In this document: positions 1 to 7,816 of the stretch, piece by piece
How the letters are laid out: each line of letters starts with the position of its first letter
How positions within the stretch are numbered: the stretch's first letter is position 1
Source of the DNA: Pseudonocardia sediminis
GTDB taxonomy: Bacteria > Actinomycetota > Actinomycetes > Mycobacteriales > Pseudonocardiaceae
Length of the DNA stretch: 64,000 bases
Assembly: GCF_004217185.1 (NCBI RefSeq)
Contig: NZ_SHKL01000001.1
Coordinates: 4,028,001 to 4,092,000, forward strand
Reading direction: 5' to 3'
Notes under the pieces: model-generated
Databases searched by the model: none
Seen by the model: the letters and a program-made list of their open reading frames with translations, nothing else
Told to the model about the DNA's origin: nothing
Position numbers and translations under genes: made by a program

Positions 1-68
1 CGACCCTGGCAGGAACGATCATCGCCGGGCAACGCCGTGAGGTGCCACGCACGGCACGCCCGGGCCAT

Positions 69-445
69 TCAGTCCCGCAGGTGCCGCAGGTAGCGGTCCG
101 GTCCGTCGAGGAACGACCGCCAGTGCCGGACGACCTCCAGCTCCTCCCACTCCATCGCGCGGAACCCGTGGAGGAGAACGACAGAGCCGCCTCCGGCTCG
201 TCGAGCAGCCACACCCCGGCCGACCAGTGCCTGCCCTGCGCGCCGCTCAGCGAGTTCTCCCACGCCGTGGCGATCGCCTCGACCAGCGTGGACTTGCCCG
301 CCCCGTTCTCGCCCACCAGCACCGTCACCGGGGTGGTGAACCGCAGACCCTCGGCCCGCATCCGGGCCACCGGGGGCAGCGACCAGTACCAGGCCGACTC
401 GTCGACGCGGTACGGCTGCACCAGGACCTCGTCGAGCGGAGCCAC
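69..445 (-). pseudogene. Decayed AAA/ABC-type ATPase (COG3910-like) remnant
   Basis: Reading from a GTG at 445, the minus strand starts like a predicted ABC-type ATPase: an N-terminal segment rich in V, Q and Y, then a Walker A motif (GENGAGKST), then directly a Walker B (LLDEPEAALSF). In full-length relatives, as I recall them, roughly 90 residues including the signature motif (SHGES) separate these two. After Walker B the frame breaks near position 175. The family's C-terminal tail (EELEVVRHWRSFLDGP, ending RYLRHL) continues in another frame to the TGA at 69, with the H-loop region missing. Two deletions, one of them frame-shifting, leave a protein that could not hydrolyse ATP. What is seen is the motif order and the frame break; the family assignment is from memory of relatives. 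Confidence 0.65.
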
Positions 446-557
446 GGACGCGACGCTACCGACCCGATCCGGTCGTCCCCCGGCCCGGCTCTTGACCATG
501 CCGCAGCGGCACGGTGTGGGGTGGCCCCACCGACCCCGTGACGAGAGGACGTCTCCG

Positions 558-749
558 ATGGCCACCACGTTCGAGCACAAGCTCATGAAGTACGACCAGA
601 AGTGGAAGGGGTTCGACTACGGCGCGATCGAGCGCGACCTCGTCGACCTCGGCGCCGAGGGCTGGGAGGTCGTCAGCACGATCGTCCCGAGCATGGGGTC
701 CGGGCACACCACCGAGATCGCCGTCCTGCTCAAGAGGACCCTGGCCTGA
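558..749 (+). CDS. Small DUF4177-like protein
   Basis: This 63-residue protein has the pattern of small DUF4177-type proteins: charged residues, then LxxLGAEGWEVV, then a short hydrophobic strand (TEIAVLLKR). The ATG at 558 follows a purine-rich stretch (ACGAGAGGACG), which supports this start over the much longer reading in the same frame that runs back through the decayed ATPase. No signal peptide or membrane segment is visible. The role of such proteins is unknown. It stands alone between a pseudogene and a glycosyltransferase. Confidence 0.65.
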   Translation: MATTFEHKLMKYDQKWKGFDYGAIERDLVDLGAEGWEVVSTIVPSMGSGHTTEIAVLLKRTLA

Positions 750-946
750 GCGCGGCCGGGCCGGTGTCACCGCGCGCGGCCCGGGTATCCGCGGCGACGA
801 GACGGTCGGGACCCTCGCACCCGGACATGCTGACCGGGCCGCACGCCCGCCCGGCCATCGAGCGGGCGCTCGCCCTCGGCCGGTCCACGCGGCGGGCCGG
901 CGCCGCGTCGCACGGGCGGGGTGCCCGGCGCCTAGGCTGAGCGGAC

Positions 947-2077
947 ATGGTCACGTCGAGAGCTGCCGGACGGGCGTGGTCCGCCGCCGTCGACGCGGGA
1001 GCGGTCCTCGCGGTGGCCGCCACGGCGCACCAGGTCGTCAACCTGCGGGCGCTGCGCACGCCGTCGCCGCGGCCGCCGGACGTCGGTGAGCCGGTGTCGG
1101 TGCTGGTCCCGGCCCGCGACGAGGCCCACCGCATCGGCCCGACCGTCCGGTCGCTGCTCGCCCAGGTCGGCGTCGCCGACCTGGAGATCCTGGTGCTCGA
1201 CGACGGCTCCACCGACGGCACGGCCGACGTCGTGCGCGCGGCCACCGGCGACGACGACCGGGTGCGGGTCCACACCGGGACACCGCCGCCGGGCGGGTGG
1301 CTGGGCAAGCCGCACGCCTGCGCGCAGCTCGCCGCCCTCGCCCGGGGCCGGGTGCTGGTGCTCGTCGACGCCGACGTCGTGCTCGCCCCGCACGCCGTCG
1401 CAGCGGCGGTGGCCCTGCTGCGCGCCCCGGACCGGCCGCTCGACCTGCTCTGCCCGTGGCCGCGGCAGCTCGCCGACGGTGTCGCCCCGCGGCTGCTGCA
1501 GCCGTTGCAGGTCTGGTCCTGGACCTCGCTGCTGCCGCTGCGCCGGGCCGAACGGTCGCACCGGCCGAGCTTCGCCGCGGCGAACGGGCAGTTCCTGCTC
1601 GTCGACGCGGCGGCGCTGGCCCGGGCCGGGGGGTTCGGAGCCGTCGCGGGCGAGGTGCTCGACGACATCGGGCTCGCCCGGGCCGTGATGGCCTCCGGTG
1701 GCCACGCCGGGGTCGCCGACGGCTCGACGGTCGCGTCCTGCCGGATGTACGAGGGATGGACCGACCTGAGCGCGGGCTACCGCAAGTCCCTGTGGTCGGC
1801 GTTCGGCACCACGCCGCGAGCCGCCGCGGTGGCGGCGGCCCTGGCGCTGGTCTACCTCGTGCCGCCGCTGGCCGCTCTGGGTGGGTCGCGGGCCGGGCTG
1901 GCGGGCTACGCCGCGGCCGTCGCCGGGCGGGCCCTGGCCGCGCGACGCACGGGTGGCCGGGTGTGGCCGGACGCGCTGGCCCACCCGCTGTCGGTGGCGG
2001 GCACGATCGGGCTCCTCGCCGCCTCCGTGGCCGGGCACCGCCGCGGCACGCTGACCTGGAAGGGCCGGGTCCTCTAG
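947..2077 (+). CDS. Membrane-associated family 2 glycosyltransferase
   Basis: A 376-residue protein. A hydrophobic N-terminal helix (about residues 10-30) precedes a GT-A fold: PVSVLVPARDE near residue 48, a DDGSTDGT nucleotide-sugar loop near 84, the metal-binding DAD motif near 140, and a later FLLVDAAALARAGGF block. The C-terminal third is hydrophobic with probably three membrane helices and ends in a basic tail. Family knowledge: this layout occurs in inverting processive or hopanoid/carotenoid-type glycosyltransferases that act at the cytoplasmic face of the membrane. The acceptor cannot be read from sequence. The ATG at 947 is the first in frame. The downstream antiporter starts 71 bases after the stop, so the two may share a transcript. 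Confidence 0.8.
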   Translation: MVTSRAAGRAWSAAVDAGAVLAVAATAHQVVNLRALRTPSPRPPDVGEPVSVLVPARDEAHRIGPTVRSLLAQVGVADLEILVLDDGSTDGTADVVRAATGDDDRVRVHTGTPPPGGWLGKPHACAQLAALARGRVLVLVDADVVLAPHAVAAAVALLRAPDRPLDLLCPWPRQLADGVAPRLLQPLQVWSWTSLLPLRRAERSHRPSFAAANGQFLLVDAAALARAGGFGAVAGEVLDDIGLARAVMASGGHAGVADGSTVASCRMYEGWTDLSAGYRKSLWSAFGTTPRAAAVAAALALVYLVPPLAALGGSRAGLAGYAAAVAGRALAARRTGGRVWPDALAHPLSVAGTIGLLAASVAGHRRGTLTWKGRVL

Positions 2078-2148
2078 GGCGACCGGCCGCCGGGCTGGAA
2101 TGATCGTTCCCATGACCGCGCACGATCGACTCCCCCGGTAGCGCCGCG

Positions 2149-3123
2149 GTGCAGGCGGTGCTCCTCGGCATCGGCGGACTGGCGCTGCTGCTCGTCGGCG
2201 CCGAGCTCCTCGTCCGGTCCGGGAGCCGGCTCGCCACCCGGCTCGGCCTGTCCCCCATGGTCATCGGCCTGACCGTCGTCTCGATCGGCACCAGCCTGCC
2301 CGAGCTCGCGATCGGGATCGACGCCGCGCGGTCCAGCAGCCCCGGGCTGGCGACCGGCAACATCGTCGGGACGAACCTGGTCAACCTGCTGTTCGTCCTG
2401 GGCCTGGGCGCGCTGCTGCGCCCGGTGCTGTTCGACCGCCGGACCCTGCGCGTCGACCTGCCGGTCATGGTCGTGGTGACGCTGCTGTTCTTCGTCCTCA
2501 CCCGGGACGGGAACCTGGGCCCGTTCGACGGCGCGTTGCTGCTCCTCGTCGCCGTCGCCTACACGGTGCTGATCTTCCGGACGAACCGGCGGGAGGACAT
2601 GGCCGCCGAGGCCGGGGTCGACGAGGAGGGGGCCCACCAGGAGGGGGACGGACCGCGGGGCGGCGCCGCCCTCCAGCTGCTGGTCCTCGTCGCGTCCGTG
2701 GCCCTGGTCGTCGTCGGCGCGGAGCTGCTGGTCGACGGCGCCGTGCAGGGCGCCCGCGCGTTCGGGGTGGACGAGGCCGTCATCGGCCTGACGGTCGTGG
2801 CCATCGGGACGTCGGCACCGGAGCTGGTGACGATGCTGGTCGCCATCGCCCGCGGGCGGACCGGGCTGGCCGTGGGTAACATCGTCGGGTCGAGCGTCTA
2901 CAACATCGCGCTGGTCCTCGGAGTGACCGTGCTCGCCGCGCCGGCGGCGACCGTCGCGGTGCCGGGCGACGTCGTCGACGCCGACCTGGTGCTGCTCGCC
3001 GTCGCCACCCTCGGGGCCGGGCTCGCGATGCGGACGGGCGCGAAGCTGACCCGCGTCGAGGGCGGGGCGCTGGTGCTGGTCTACGTGACGTACCTGGCCT
3101 GGCTGGTCGTGACGCGGACCTGA
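2149..3123 (+). CDS. CaCA-family sodium/calcium antiporter
   Basis: This 324-residue integral membrane protein contains the two inverted alpha-repeats of the calcium/cation antiporter family. The first is GTSLPELAIG followed by TGNIVGTNLVNLL (about residues 45-85). The second is GTSAPELVTML followed by VGNIVGSSVYNIAL (about 220-260). About ten hydrophobic helices flank a central acidic cytoplasmic loop (EAGVDEEGAHQEGDG, about 150-165). The repeats hold the acidic residues and asparagines that coordinate the cation, so exchange of Ca2+ for Na+ or H+ is likely. Length matches YrbG-like proteins. Translation begins at the GTG at 2149. The gene converges on the CDP-alcohol phosphatidyltransferase with 28 bases between stops. 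Confidence 0.88.
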   Translation: MQAVLLGIGGLALLLVGAELLVRSGSRLATRLGLSPMVIGLTVVSIGTSLPELAIGIDAARSSSPGLATGNIVGTNLVNLLFVLGLGALLRPVLFDRRTLRVDLPVMVVVTLLFFVLTRDGNLGPFDGALLLLVAVAYTVLIFRTNRREDMAAEAGVDEEGAHQEGDGPRGGAALQLLVLVASVALVVVGAELLVDGAVQGARAFGVDEAVIGLTVVAIGTSAPELVTMLVAIARGRTGLAVGNIVGSSVYNIALVLGVTVLAAPAATVAVPGDVVDADLVLLAVATLGAGLAMRTGAKLTRVEGGALVLVYVTYLAWLVVTRT

Positions 3124-3151
3124 CCCGTCCCCGCCCGTCAGCAGGGCCGTC

Positions 3152-3814
3152 TCAGGCGGCCGGGATCGTCCGCCGGATCCCCAGCACCAGGTGGACCAAG
3201 CCGGCCACCGCGACCACCGTGAACCCGATCGCGCACACAGCGGCCCAGTTCCATCCCGTGAACGGGGTGCCGCCGGGCAGGACACCGGTCCCCAGGCAGG
3301 CGACGGCGACCACGATCACCCGCGTCGGCCGTTCGGCGGCGGTCACCGCGCCCATCCCGGGCATGCCCGCGGCCTGGGCGCGGGCACGGAGGTACTCGTG
3401 CAGGGTCACCAGGACGGCCACCGCGACGCACCACCCCGCGGGCGCGCCGAGCACCAGCAGGATCGCCACCAGCAGCAGGTCACCGACCCGGTCGGCGGCC
3501 GCGTCGACCACGGCACCGAGGGGCCGGGTCCGGCCGGTGGCCAGCGCGACGGCGCCGTCGAGCCCGTCGAGGACCCCGGCGAGCACGACCAGCAGTGCCG
3601 CGAGCAGCGCCCACCGGCCGCCGGGCCAGGCCGCGGCGAGGGCGCCGGCGGTCGTCACCACGCCGGCCGCGGACAGGGCGTCGGGCGAGGTGCGGGCCAC
3701 CGGGCCCCACTGCGCCAGGCGCTGCACCCCGCGCAGCCAGCCCTGTGCGGCCGACCCGGGCAGCACACCGCCGTGCATCCTCGACCACTCCGCGATCCCG
3801 CTCACCCGTACCAC
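3152..3814 (-). CDS. CDP-alcohol phosphatidyltransferase family protein
   Basis: A 220-residue membrane protein with about five hydrophobic helices and a recognisable CDP-alcohol phosphotransferase block (DGAVALATGRTRPLGAVVD, then D four residues on). The consensus is DGxxAR-x8-G-x3-D-x3-D. The aspartates and glycine are all present, but the arginine after the alanine is leucine here. Family enzymes condense CDP-diacylglycerol or another CDP-alcohol with a second alcohol to make a phospholipid. Which alcohol is used is not readable. The GTG/ATG choice is uncertain. It lies 52 bases downstream of the EgtD-like gene on the same strand and could be the last gene of that transcript. Confidence 0.75.
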   Translation of the reverse strand: MVRVSGIAEWSRMHGGVLPGSAAQGWLRGVQRLAQWGPVARTSPDALSAAGVVTTAGALAAAWPGGRWALLAALLVVLAGVLDGLDGAVALATGRTRPLGAVVDAAADRVGDLLLVAILLVLGAPAGWCVAVAVLVTLHEYLRARAQAAGMPGMGAVTAAERPTRVIVVAVACLGTGVLPGGTPFTGWNWAAVCAIGFTVVAVAGLVHLVLGIRRTIPAA

Positions 3815-3866
3815 GGTGCACCGCCCGAGCCCGCTCCGCCGGGCGAACCCGCCCGGCGGTCGCGTC

Positions 3867-4850
3867 TCAGCGCCGGAACAGGAAGATGCCGTACTGCCGT
3901 TCCGGGTCCACCCACTGCGCCTCCGGGGCCAGGCCGTGCGCCGCGACGTCGGCGACGAACCGTTCCCGGTCGAACTTCGCCGAGAAGCCGACGTTGATCC
4001 CGTCCCCGCTGCGCAGGTCGAGCTCGAGGTCGAGGCCGGGGATCGACACGTGCTGGTCGCGCTCGGACCACAGGTGCCCGACGACCTCCCCGGTCGCGGT
4101 GTCGTAGCGGGCGTGCGGGCGGAACGAGGCCGGGTCCGCGTCGCAGCCGAACCGGTTGATCAGGTGGACCAGGTGGTTGAGCCGGAAGTCGGCGAACGCG
4201 GTGTGCTCGGGCGGGTCGTTGTAGCACTCCTCGAACACCGCGGCCGGCTTGACCAGGTCCGCCGAGACGAGGAACGCGTCGCCCGGGCGCAGGCTCGCCG
4301 CACACCGGGCCAGCAGCGCGTGGCGCTCGTCGGGGGTGGTGTTGCCCAGGTTGCCGCCGAGGAACATGACGGCCAGCGGCTCGCCGTCGTCGTCGGCGCG
4401 CAGATGGTCGAGCCCGGCCTCGTAGCGCCCCCAGAGCCCGACGACGTCCAGCGACGGGATCGAGGTCCGCAGCGCCTCGGCGCTGGAGGTCAGCATCTCG
4501 CGGCTGACGTCGACCGGCAGGTAGGTGGTGGGACGGCGGGCCACGGCGGCGCGCAGCAGCAGACGTGTCTTCTTCGCGCTCCCGCTGCCGAGCTCCGCGA
4601 TCCGCCCGCAGCCCAGGCGCGCGGCGATGTCGGGCCCGTAGCGGCGCAGAAGCGACCACTCGGTCCGGGTGAGGTAGTACGTCGGCAGCTCGGTGATCTG
4701 CTCGAACAGCGCGGAGCCGCGCTCGTCGTAGCCGAACCACGGCGGGATCCGCGGCACCGGCTCGGTCAGGCAGGCACGCAGCTCCGCGGTGTCGTCCCAG
4801 AACGCGGCGTCGTGGTCGACGCCGACGATGCGGACCGTCGTGTCGGTCAT
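3867..4850 (-). CDS. EgtD-like SAM-dependent amino acid N-methyltransferase
   Basis: This 327-residue protein belongs to the L-histidine N-alpha-methyltransferase (EgtD) family. Visible hallmarks are TYYLTRTEW (residues 57-65), the SAM loop ELGSGSAKK (86-94), LPVDVS (111-116), GGNLGN (165-170), SADLVK (196-201) and FSAKF near 289-293. EgtD trimethylates the alpha-amine of histidine for ergothioneine. Here the position two before the conserved serine, which by eye corresponds to the imidazole-binding Glu282 of mycobacterial EgtD, is glycine, so another amino acid may be the substrate. No EgtB, EgtA, EgtC or EgtE neighbour is present. The ATG at 4850 overlaps the upstream stop by ATGA, so translation is probably coupled to the di-iron protein gene. 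Confidence 0.82.
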   Translation of the reverse strand: MTDTTVRIVGVDHDAAFWDDTAELRACLTEPVPRIPPWFGYDERGSALFEQITELPTYYLTRTEWSLLRRYGPDIAARLGCGRIAELGSGSAKKTRLLLRAAVARRPTTYLPVDVSREMLTSSAEALRTSIPSLDVVGLWGRYEAGLDHLRADDDGEPLAVMFLGGNLGNTTPDERHALLARCAASLRPGDAFLVSADLVKPAAVFEECYNDPPEHTAFADFRLNHLVHLINRFGCDADPASFRPHARYDTATGEVVGHLWSERDQHVSIPGLDLELDLRSGDGINVGFSAKFDRERFVADVAAHGLAPEAQWVDPERQYGIFLFRR

Positions 4851-5896
4851 CGCGACACCTCCGCCAGCGGGCGGCGCAGGCTGGAACGGCCCTGCGACCA
4901 GGCGTCGAGCACGAGCGCGGAGAGCCGGTCGCCCAGCAGGGCCGAGGCACGCATCCCGAACACGACGTCGGCGGCGAGCTCGGGCTCGGCGGCCAGCAGC
5001 GGGTCCAGGACGCCACGGCGGACGATCTGCTCGTGCACCGCGTCGGCCTCGACGTGCTCGTCGTAGAAACGGATCGACGCCGGGCCGCAGCCCAGCCGCC
5101 GCATCGCCCGCACGAGCCGGTCCGACCCCGGCGAGGACGTCAGCTCGACGACCGCGAACTGCCCGACCAGGGCCCCGCGCAGGCTGCGGTGCAGCCCGCA
5201 CAGCGACATCAGGTTGACCTCGGCCAGCGTCGCCGCGGGCACCGCGTCGACGTAGTGCCCGGGCACCGTGGACAGGTCCAGCTCGGCCATCATGTCGGCG
5301 AAGAGCTGCGAGTGCATCCGGGCCGGGTCTCCCCCGCCGTACTCGTCGTGCTCGACCGAGACCAGGCCGGCCTTGGCCGCCCCGTGCAGGCGCGGGATCA
5401 CCCAGGCCTGCGGGTCGGCCTCCATGAGGTGGTAGATCGAGCGGTGCGCGACGTACTCGCGCAGCTGCCACAGCTCGCCGTCGCGGCGCAGGTGGTGCGA
5501 GACCCCGGTCTCCGCGCCCGGCCCGACCGGCTCGACGAGCAGGGCCGCGACCTCGCCCGCGACGTCGTCACCGGCGTCCACGTCCCGGCGCAGCGCGGCC
5601 AGGAACGCCCGCTCCAGCTCGCGGCGCACGCCGAGCACGAGCGGGTCCCACTCGCGGTCGTCGTCGACGCCGGGGTATCCGCGGTAGTGCAGCTCGTAGC
5701 AGCAGTGCAGGGCGAGCTGCAGGTCGTCGCCGTAGGGGTCGGCGTCGCCGACGACGCTCCGCGCGACCGCCACCGCCGTCGCGAGACCGTCGTCGTGCTC
5801 GGCGCACAACAGGGCGATCACGGCCTCGGAGAGCGGGCCGCGCGGGGCGGGCAGGCCGGCGGTCGTGGGACGCGGTATCTCGGTCGTGCTGGTCAC
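4847..5896 (-). CDS. Haem-oxygenase-like iron-containing redox enzyme
   Basis: A 349-residue, mostly helical protein of the iron-containing redox enzyme family (TenA/haem-oxygenase-like fold). Candidate metal ligands sit in the segments ELHYRG (about residue 67), HRSIYHLMEADP (about 151-162), SVEHDEYGGG (about 178-188), MHSQLF (about 192) and DEHVEADAVHE (about 278-288). Family members are di-iron oxidases or oxygenases that cut C-C or C-N bonds or hydroxylate nitrogen. The start is the GTG at 5896: AGGAGGACC lies a few bases upstream, whereas an alternative upstream methionine lacks a site. The start overlaps the CDGSH stop (GTGA) and the stop overlaps the EgtD-like start (ATGA), so it is the middle of a coupled operon. 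Confidence 0.75.
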   Translation of the reverse strand: MTSTTEIPRPTTAGLPAPRGPLSEAVIALLCAEHDDGLATAVAVARSVVGDADPYGDDLQLALHCCYELHYRGYPGVDDDREWDPLVLGVRRELERAFLAALRRDVDAGDDVAGEVAALLVEPVGPGAETGVSHHLRRDGELWQLREYVAHRSIYHLMEADPQAWVIPRLHGAAKAGLVSVEHDEYGGGDPARMHSQLFADMMAELDLSTVPGHYVDAVPAATLAEVNLMSLCGLHRSLRGALVGQFAVVELTSSPGSDRLVRAMRRLGCGPASIRFYDEHVEADAVHEQIVRRGVLDPLLAAEPELAADVVFGMRASALLGDRLSALVLDAWSQGRSSLRRPLAEVSR

Positions 5897-6114
5897 GAAT
5901 GGTCCTCCTGGTGCTCCGGGCGGACCCGGGCACGATGGCTGGTGTCGCAGAACGGGTAGCGGCGGCTGCGCCGGCAGGCGCACAACGCGACGACCGGGCG
6001 GTCCGAACGGACCGTCCCGCCGTCGGGCAGCACGACCTCCACCGGGCCCTCGACGAGCACCGGACCCTCTCCGGTCAGTGTGACCCGGTGACGGTCACCG
6101 GGCTCACGCGGCAC
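5893..6114 (-). CDS. CDGSH-type iron-sulfur protein
   Basis: A 73-residue protein whose second half is a CDGSH iron-sulfur motif: Cys45, Cys47, Ser50, Pro54, Cys56, Asp57 and His60, giving the 3Cys-1His ligand set for a [2Fe-2S] cluster. The usual CDGSH core reads CDTSH here. The N-terminal half is a short beta-rich segment with no signal or membrane anchor, so the protein is probably soluble, unlike mitoNEET. It starts at a GTG inside the end of the methyltransferase gene (11-base overlap) and its stop overlaps the start of the di-iron enzyme. The placement suggests it delivers electrons or iron-sulfur chemistry to that oxidase. This role is inference. Confidence 0.85.
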   Translation of the reverse strand: MPREPGDRHRVTLTGEGPVLVEGPVEVVLPDGGTVRSDRPVVALCACRRSRRYPFCDTSHRARVRPEHQEDHS

Positions 6115-6763
6115 GGTGCGCCCTGACCACCACGAGCTCCTCGGACCGTGCGCCGGGTTCGACGAGGCCGCGCGTCTCGTGCATGGCCCGCCGTGCCCGC
6201 ATCACCGGCCCGAGCGGGACGTGCACCCGGTCGACGACCTCGGCGACGAGCCCGGCCCGCGCCAGGCGGGCCACGGTCGCGTCGGCGTTGCAGGCCGCCG
6301 AGTGCACCAGCAGCACCACCCCGTCCTCGGACAGGCGGTCGGTGGCGCCGTCGCAGATCCGGTCCAGGACGGCGCGCCCGTCGATGCCGGCGTCCCAGCA
6401 GCGGGCGATGCCGTAGCGCGGCAGCGCCTCGGTCTCGGCCGGGACGTACGGCGGGTTCGCCACGATCAGGTCGAACCGCCGGTCGCGGACCGGGGCGAAC
6501 AGGTCGCCCCGGTGCACCGCGATCCGGGCCCGTCGCAGCCGGCAGTTCATCCGGGTCACCATCACCGCGCGGCGCGAGAGGTCGACGGCGGTGACCGAGG
6601 CGGCCCCGGCCCCGCAGGCGGCCAGCGCGACCGCCCCGGTCCCGGTGCCGAGATCCAGGACGTCCCGCCCGCGGGCGAGATCGTCGCGCTGGAGAGCCCC
6701 GATCAGTACCGCGGTGTCGGACTGGGGGCGGTACACCCCGGGTGGGCTCAGCAGCGGCGTCAT
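6104..6763 (-). CDS. HemK2/MTQ2-like SAM-dependent methyltransferase
   Basis: This 219-residue class I methyltransferase shows the SAM-binding loop VLDLGTGTGAVAL (about residues 39-51), an acidic motif II (TAVDLS) and the catalytic NPPY motif (IVANPPYVP, about 104-112) typical of enzymes that methylate a planar amide or ring nitrogen, such as HemK/PrmC or MTQ2. It lacks the N-terminal domain of PrmC, so it is the short MTQ2-like form. The ATG at 6763 lies one base after the preceding gene's stop and its own end overlaps the CDGSH gene. Its tight linkage with CDGSH and di-iron proteins suggests a dedicated substrate rather than the housekeeping release factor. That is inference. Confidence 0.8.
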   Translation of the reverse strand: MTPLLSPPGVYRPQSDTAVLIGALQRDDLARGRDVLDLGTGTGAVALAACGAGAASVTAVDLSRRAVMVTRMNCRLRRARIAVHRGDLFAPVRDRRFDLIVANPPYVPAETEALPRYGIARCWDAGIDGRAVLDRICDGATDRLSEDGVVLLVHSAACNADATVARLARAGLVAEVVDRVHVPLGPVMRARRAMHETRGLVEPGARSEELVVVRAHRAA

Positions 6764-6764
6764 G

Positions 6765-7730
6765 TCAGGACGCCACAGTGGCCTTGGCCATCTCGGCGTG
6801 GCGGTTGCGAGCCGCGGTCACCACGCCGGTCCGGTTCTTGTGCTTCTCCTCGTACCGGGCGACGGCCTGGACGTCCTCGACCGACCCCAGCGCGCGGACG
6901 GCCGTGACGGCGTCCTTGCCCGACAGCGCGTCGTAGCCGGAGACCGGCAGCTCACCAGCGGTGAGCAGGCCGCGGTCGCGGCGGGTCTCGTGCAGCGCGG
7001 CGGCCGTGTCGTCGGCCCCCTCGCGGCGGGTGACGGCCTCGGCGCGGTCGAGTGCGGCGTCGAAGCCGACCTCGAGGACCTCACGGGTGTCGCGGGCGAG
7101 GCGGTCGGCGTTCTCGGCCAGCGCCTGCATGCGGTCCCGGGCCCGGATGCCGGCGCGGGCGATGGTGTCGCCCGCGCGGTTGAGACCGTCCGCGGTGACG
7201 CGGGCGGGCAGGCGCACGACCTGGGTGACGCCGCCGCGGACGACCTGCAGCGGCGTCGCACGCAGAGCGGCCGGACCGCCGAGGGCCTCCTCGGCGAGCA
7301 CGGTGGAGAGCCAGTCGACGGTCTCGGTGTGCGCCTCGACCAGCTCCTGGGCCAGCCGGTTCACCGTGACCGGGCCGTCGGTGGTGGTCAGAGCGACGAG
7401 GTAGCGCGCGCGGTCGAGCAGCTGACGCTCCAGGGCGAGGTCACCGAGCAGCGCCTCGTCGAAGCGCTGGGCCTGCTCGCCCGCGCTCTTCACCAGGGCG
7501 GCGAGCGACCCGACGACCGGTCCGACCACGTCCGGGACGGCGCGCATCTCGCGCAGCGCGTCCCGGATCCGGCCGATCCGGCGCTCGGCGTTGCTCGCGT
7601 TGGTCTCCAGCTCGCGGCGGACGCCGTCGGTACGGGCCTGGGCGACCCGGATACGGGCGACCTGGTTCTCGGTACGGGTGAGCTGCTCCAGGGTGCGGAG
7701 CTGGGAGACGATCGCGGTGGTATCGGGCAC
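6765..7730 (-). CDS. Uncharacterised helical protein
   Basis: A protein of about 321 residues that I do not recognise. It is almost entirely charged amphipathic helix, with long stretches compatible with coiled coil (ENQVARIRVAQART and RTREVLEVGFDAALDRAE-like segments). It ends in a compact segment (YDALSGKDAVTAVRAL, then YEEKHKNRTGVV) that resembles small helix-loop-helix modules seen at the ends of phasin-like and other actinobacterial stress proteins. No membrane helix or signal peptide is visible. GTG at 7730 is preferred because the residues upstream in the same frame read like untranslated sequence, but its ribosome site is weak. It follows the membrane protein gene by 86 bases and precedes the methyltransferase by one base. 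Confidence 0.7.
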   Translation of the reverse strand: MPDTTAIVSQLRTLEQLTRTENQVARIRVAQARTDGVRRELETNASNAERRIGRIRDALREMRAVPDVVGPVVGSLAALVKSAGEQAQRFDEALLGDLALERQLLDRARYLVALTTTDGPVTVNRLAQELVEAHTETVDWLSTVLAEEALGGPAALRATPLQVVRGGVTQVVRLPARVTADGLNRAGDTIARAGIRARDRMQALAENADRLARDTREVLEVGFDAALDRAEAVTRREGADDTAAALHETRRDRGLLTAGELPVSGYDALSGKDAVTAVRALGSVEDVQAVARYEEKHKNRTGVVTAARNRHAEMAKATVAS

Positions 7731-7816
7731 GAGGCACCATTCCAGGGGGTAGACACGGGACTTGCCCCGGCCGTCTACCCGCCGGACGGCGGTCCAGTCC
7801 TCATGTGACACGCGCT

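Noticed and set aside
932..2113. Long minus-strand frames opposite the glycosyltransferase
   Set aside because: They are shadows of the real gene: low-complexity Arg/Gly/Pro-rich translations, whereas the plus strand has clear GT2 motifs.
3867..4850. EgtD-like gene considered as part of an ergothioneine cluster
   Set aside because: None of egtA, egtB, egtC or egtE is present and a substrate-contact residue differs.
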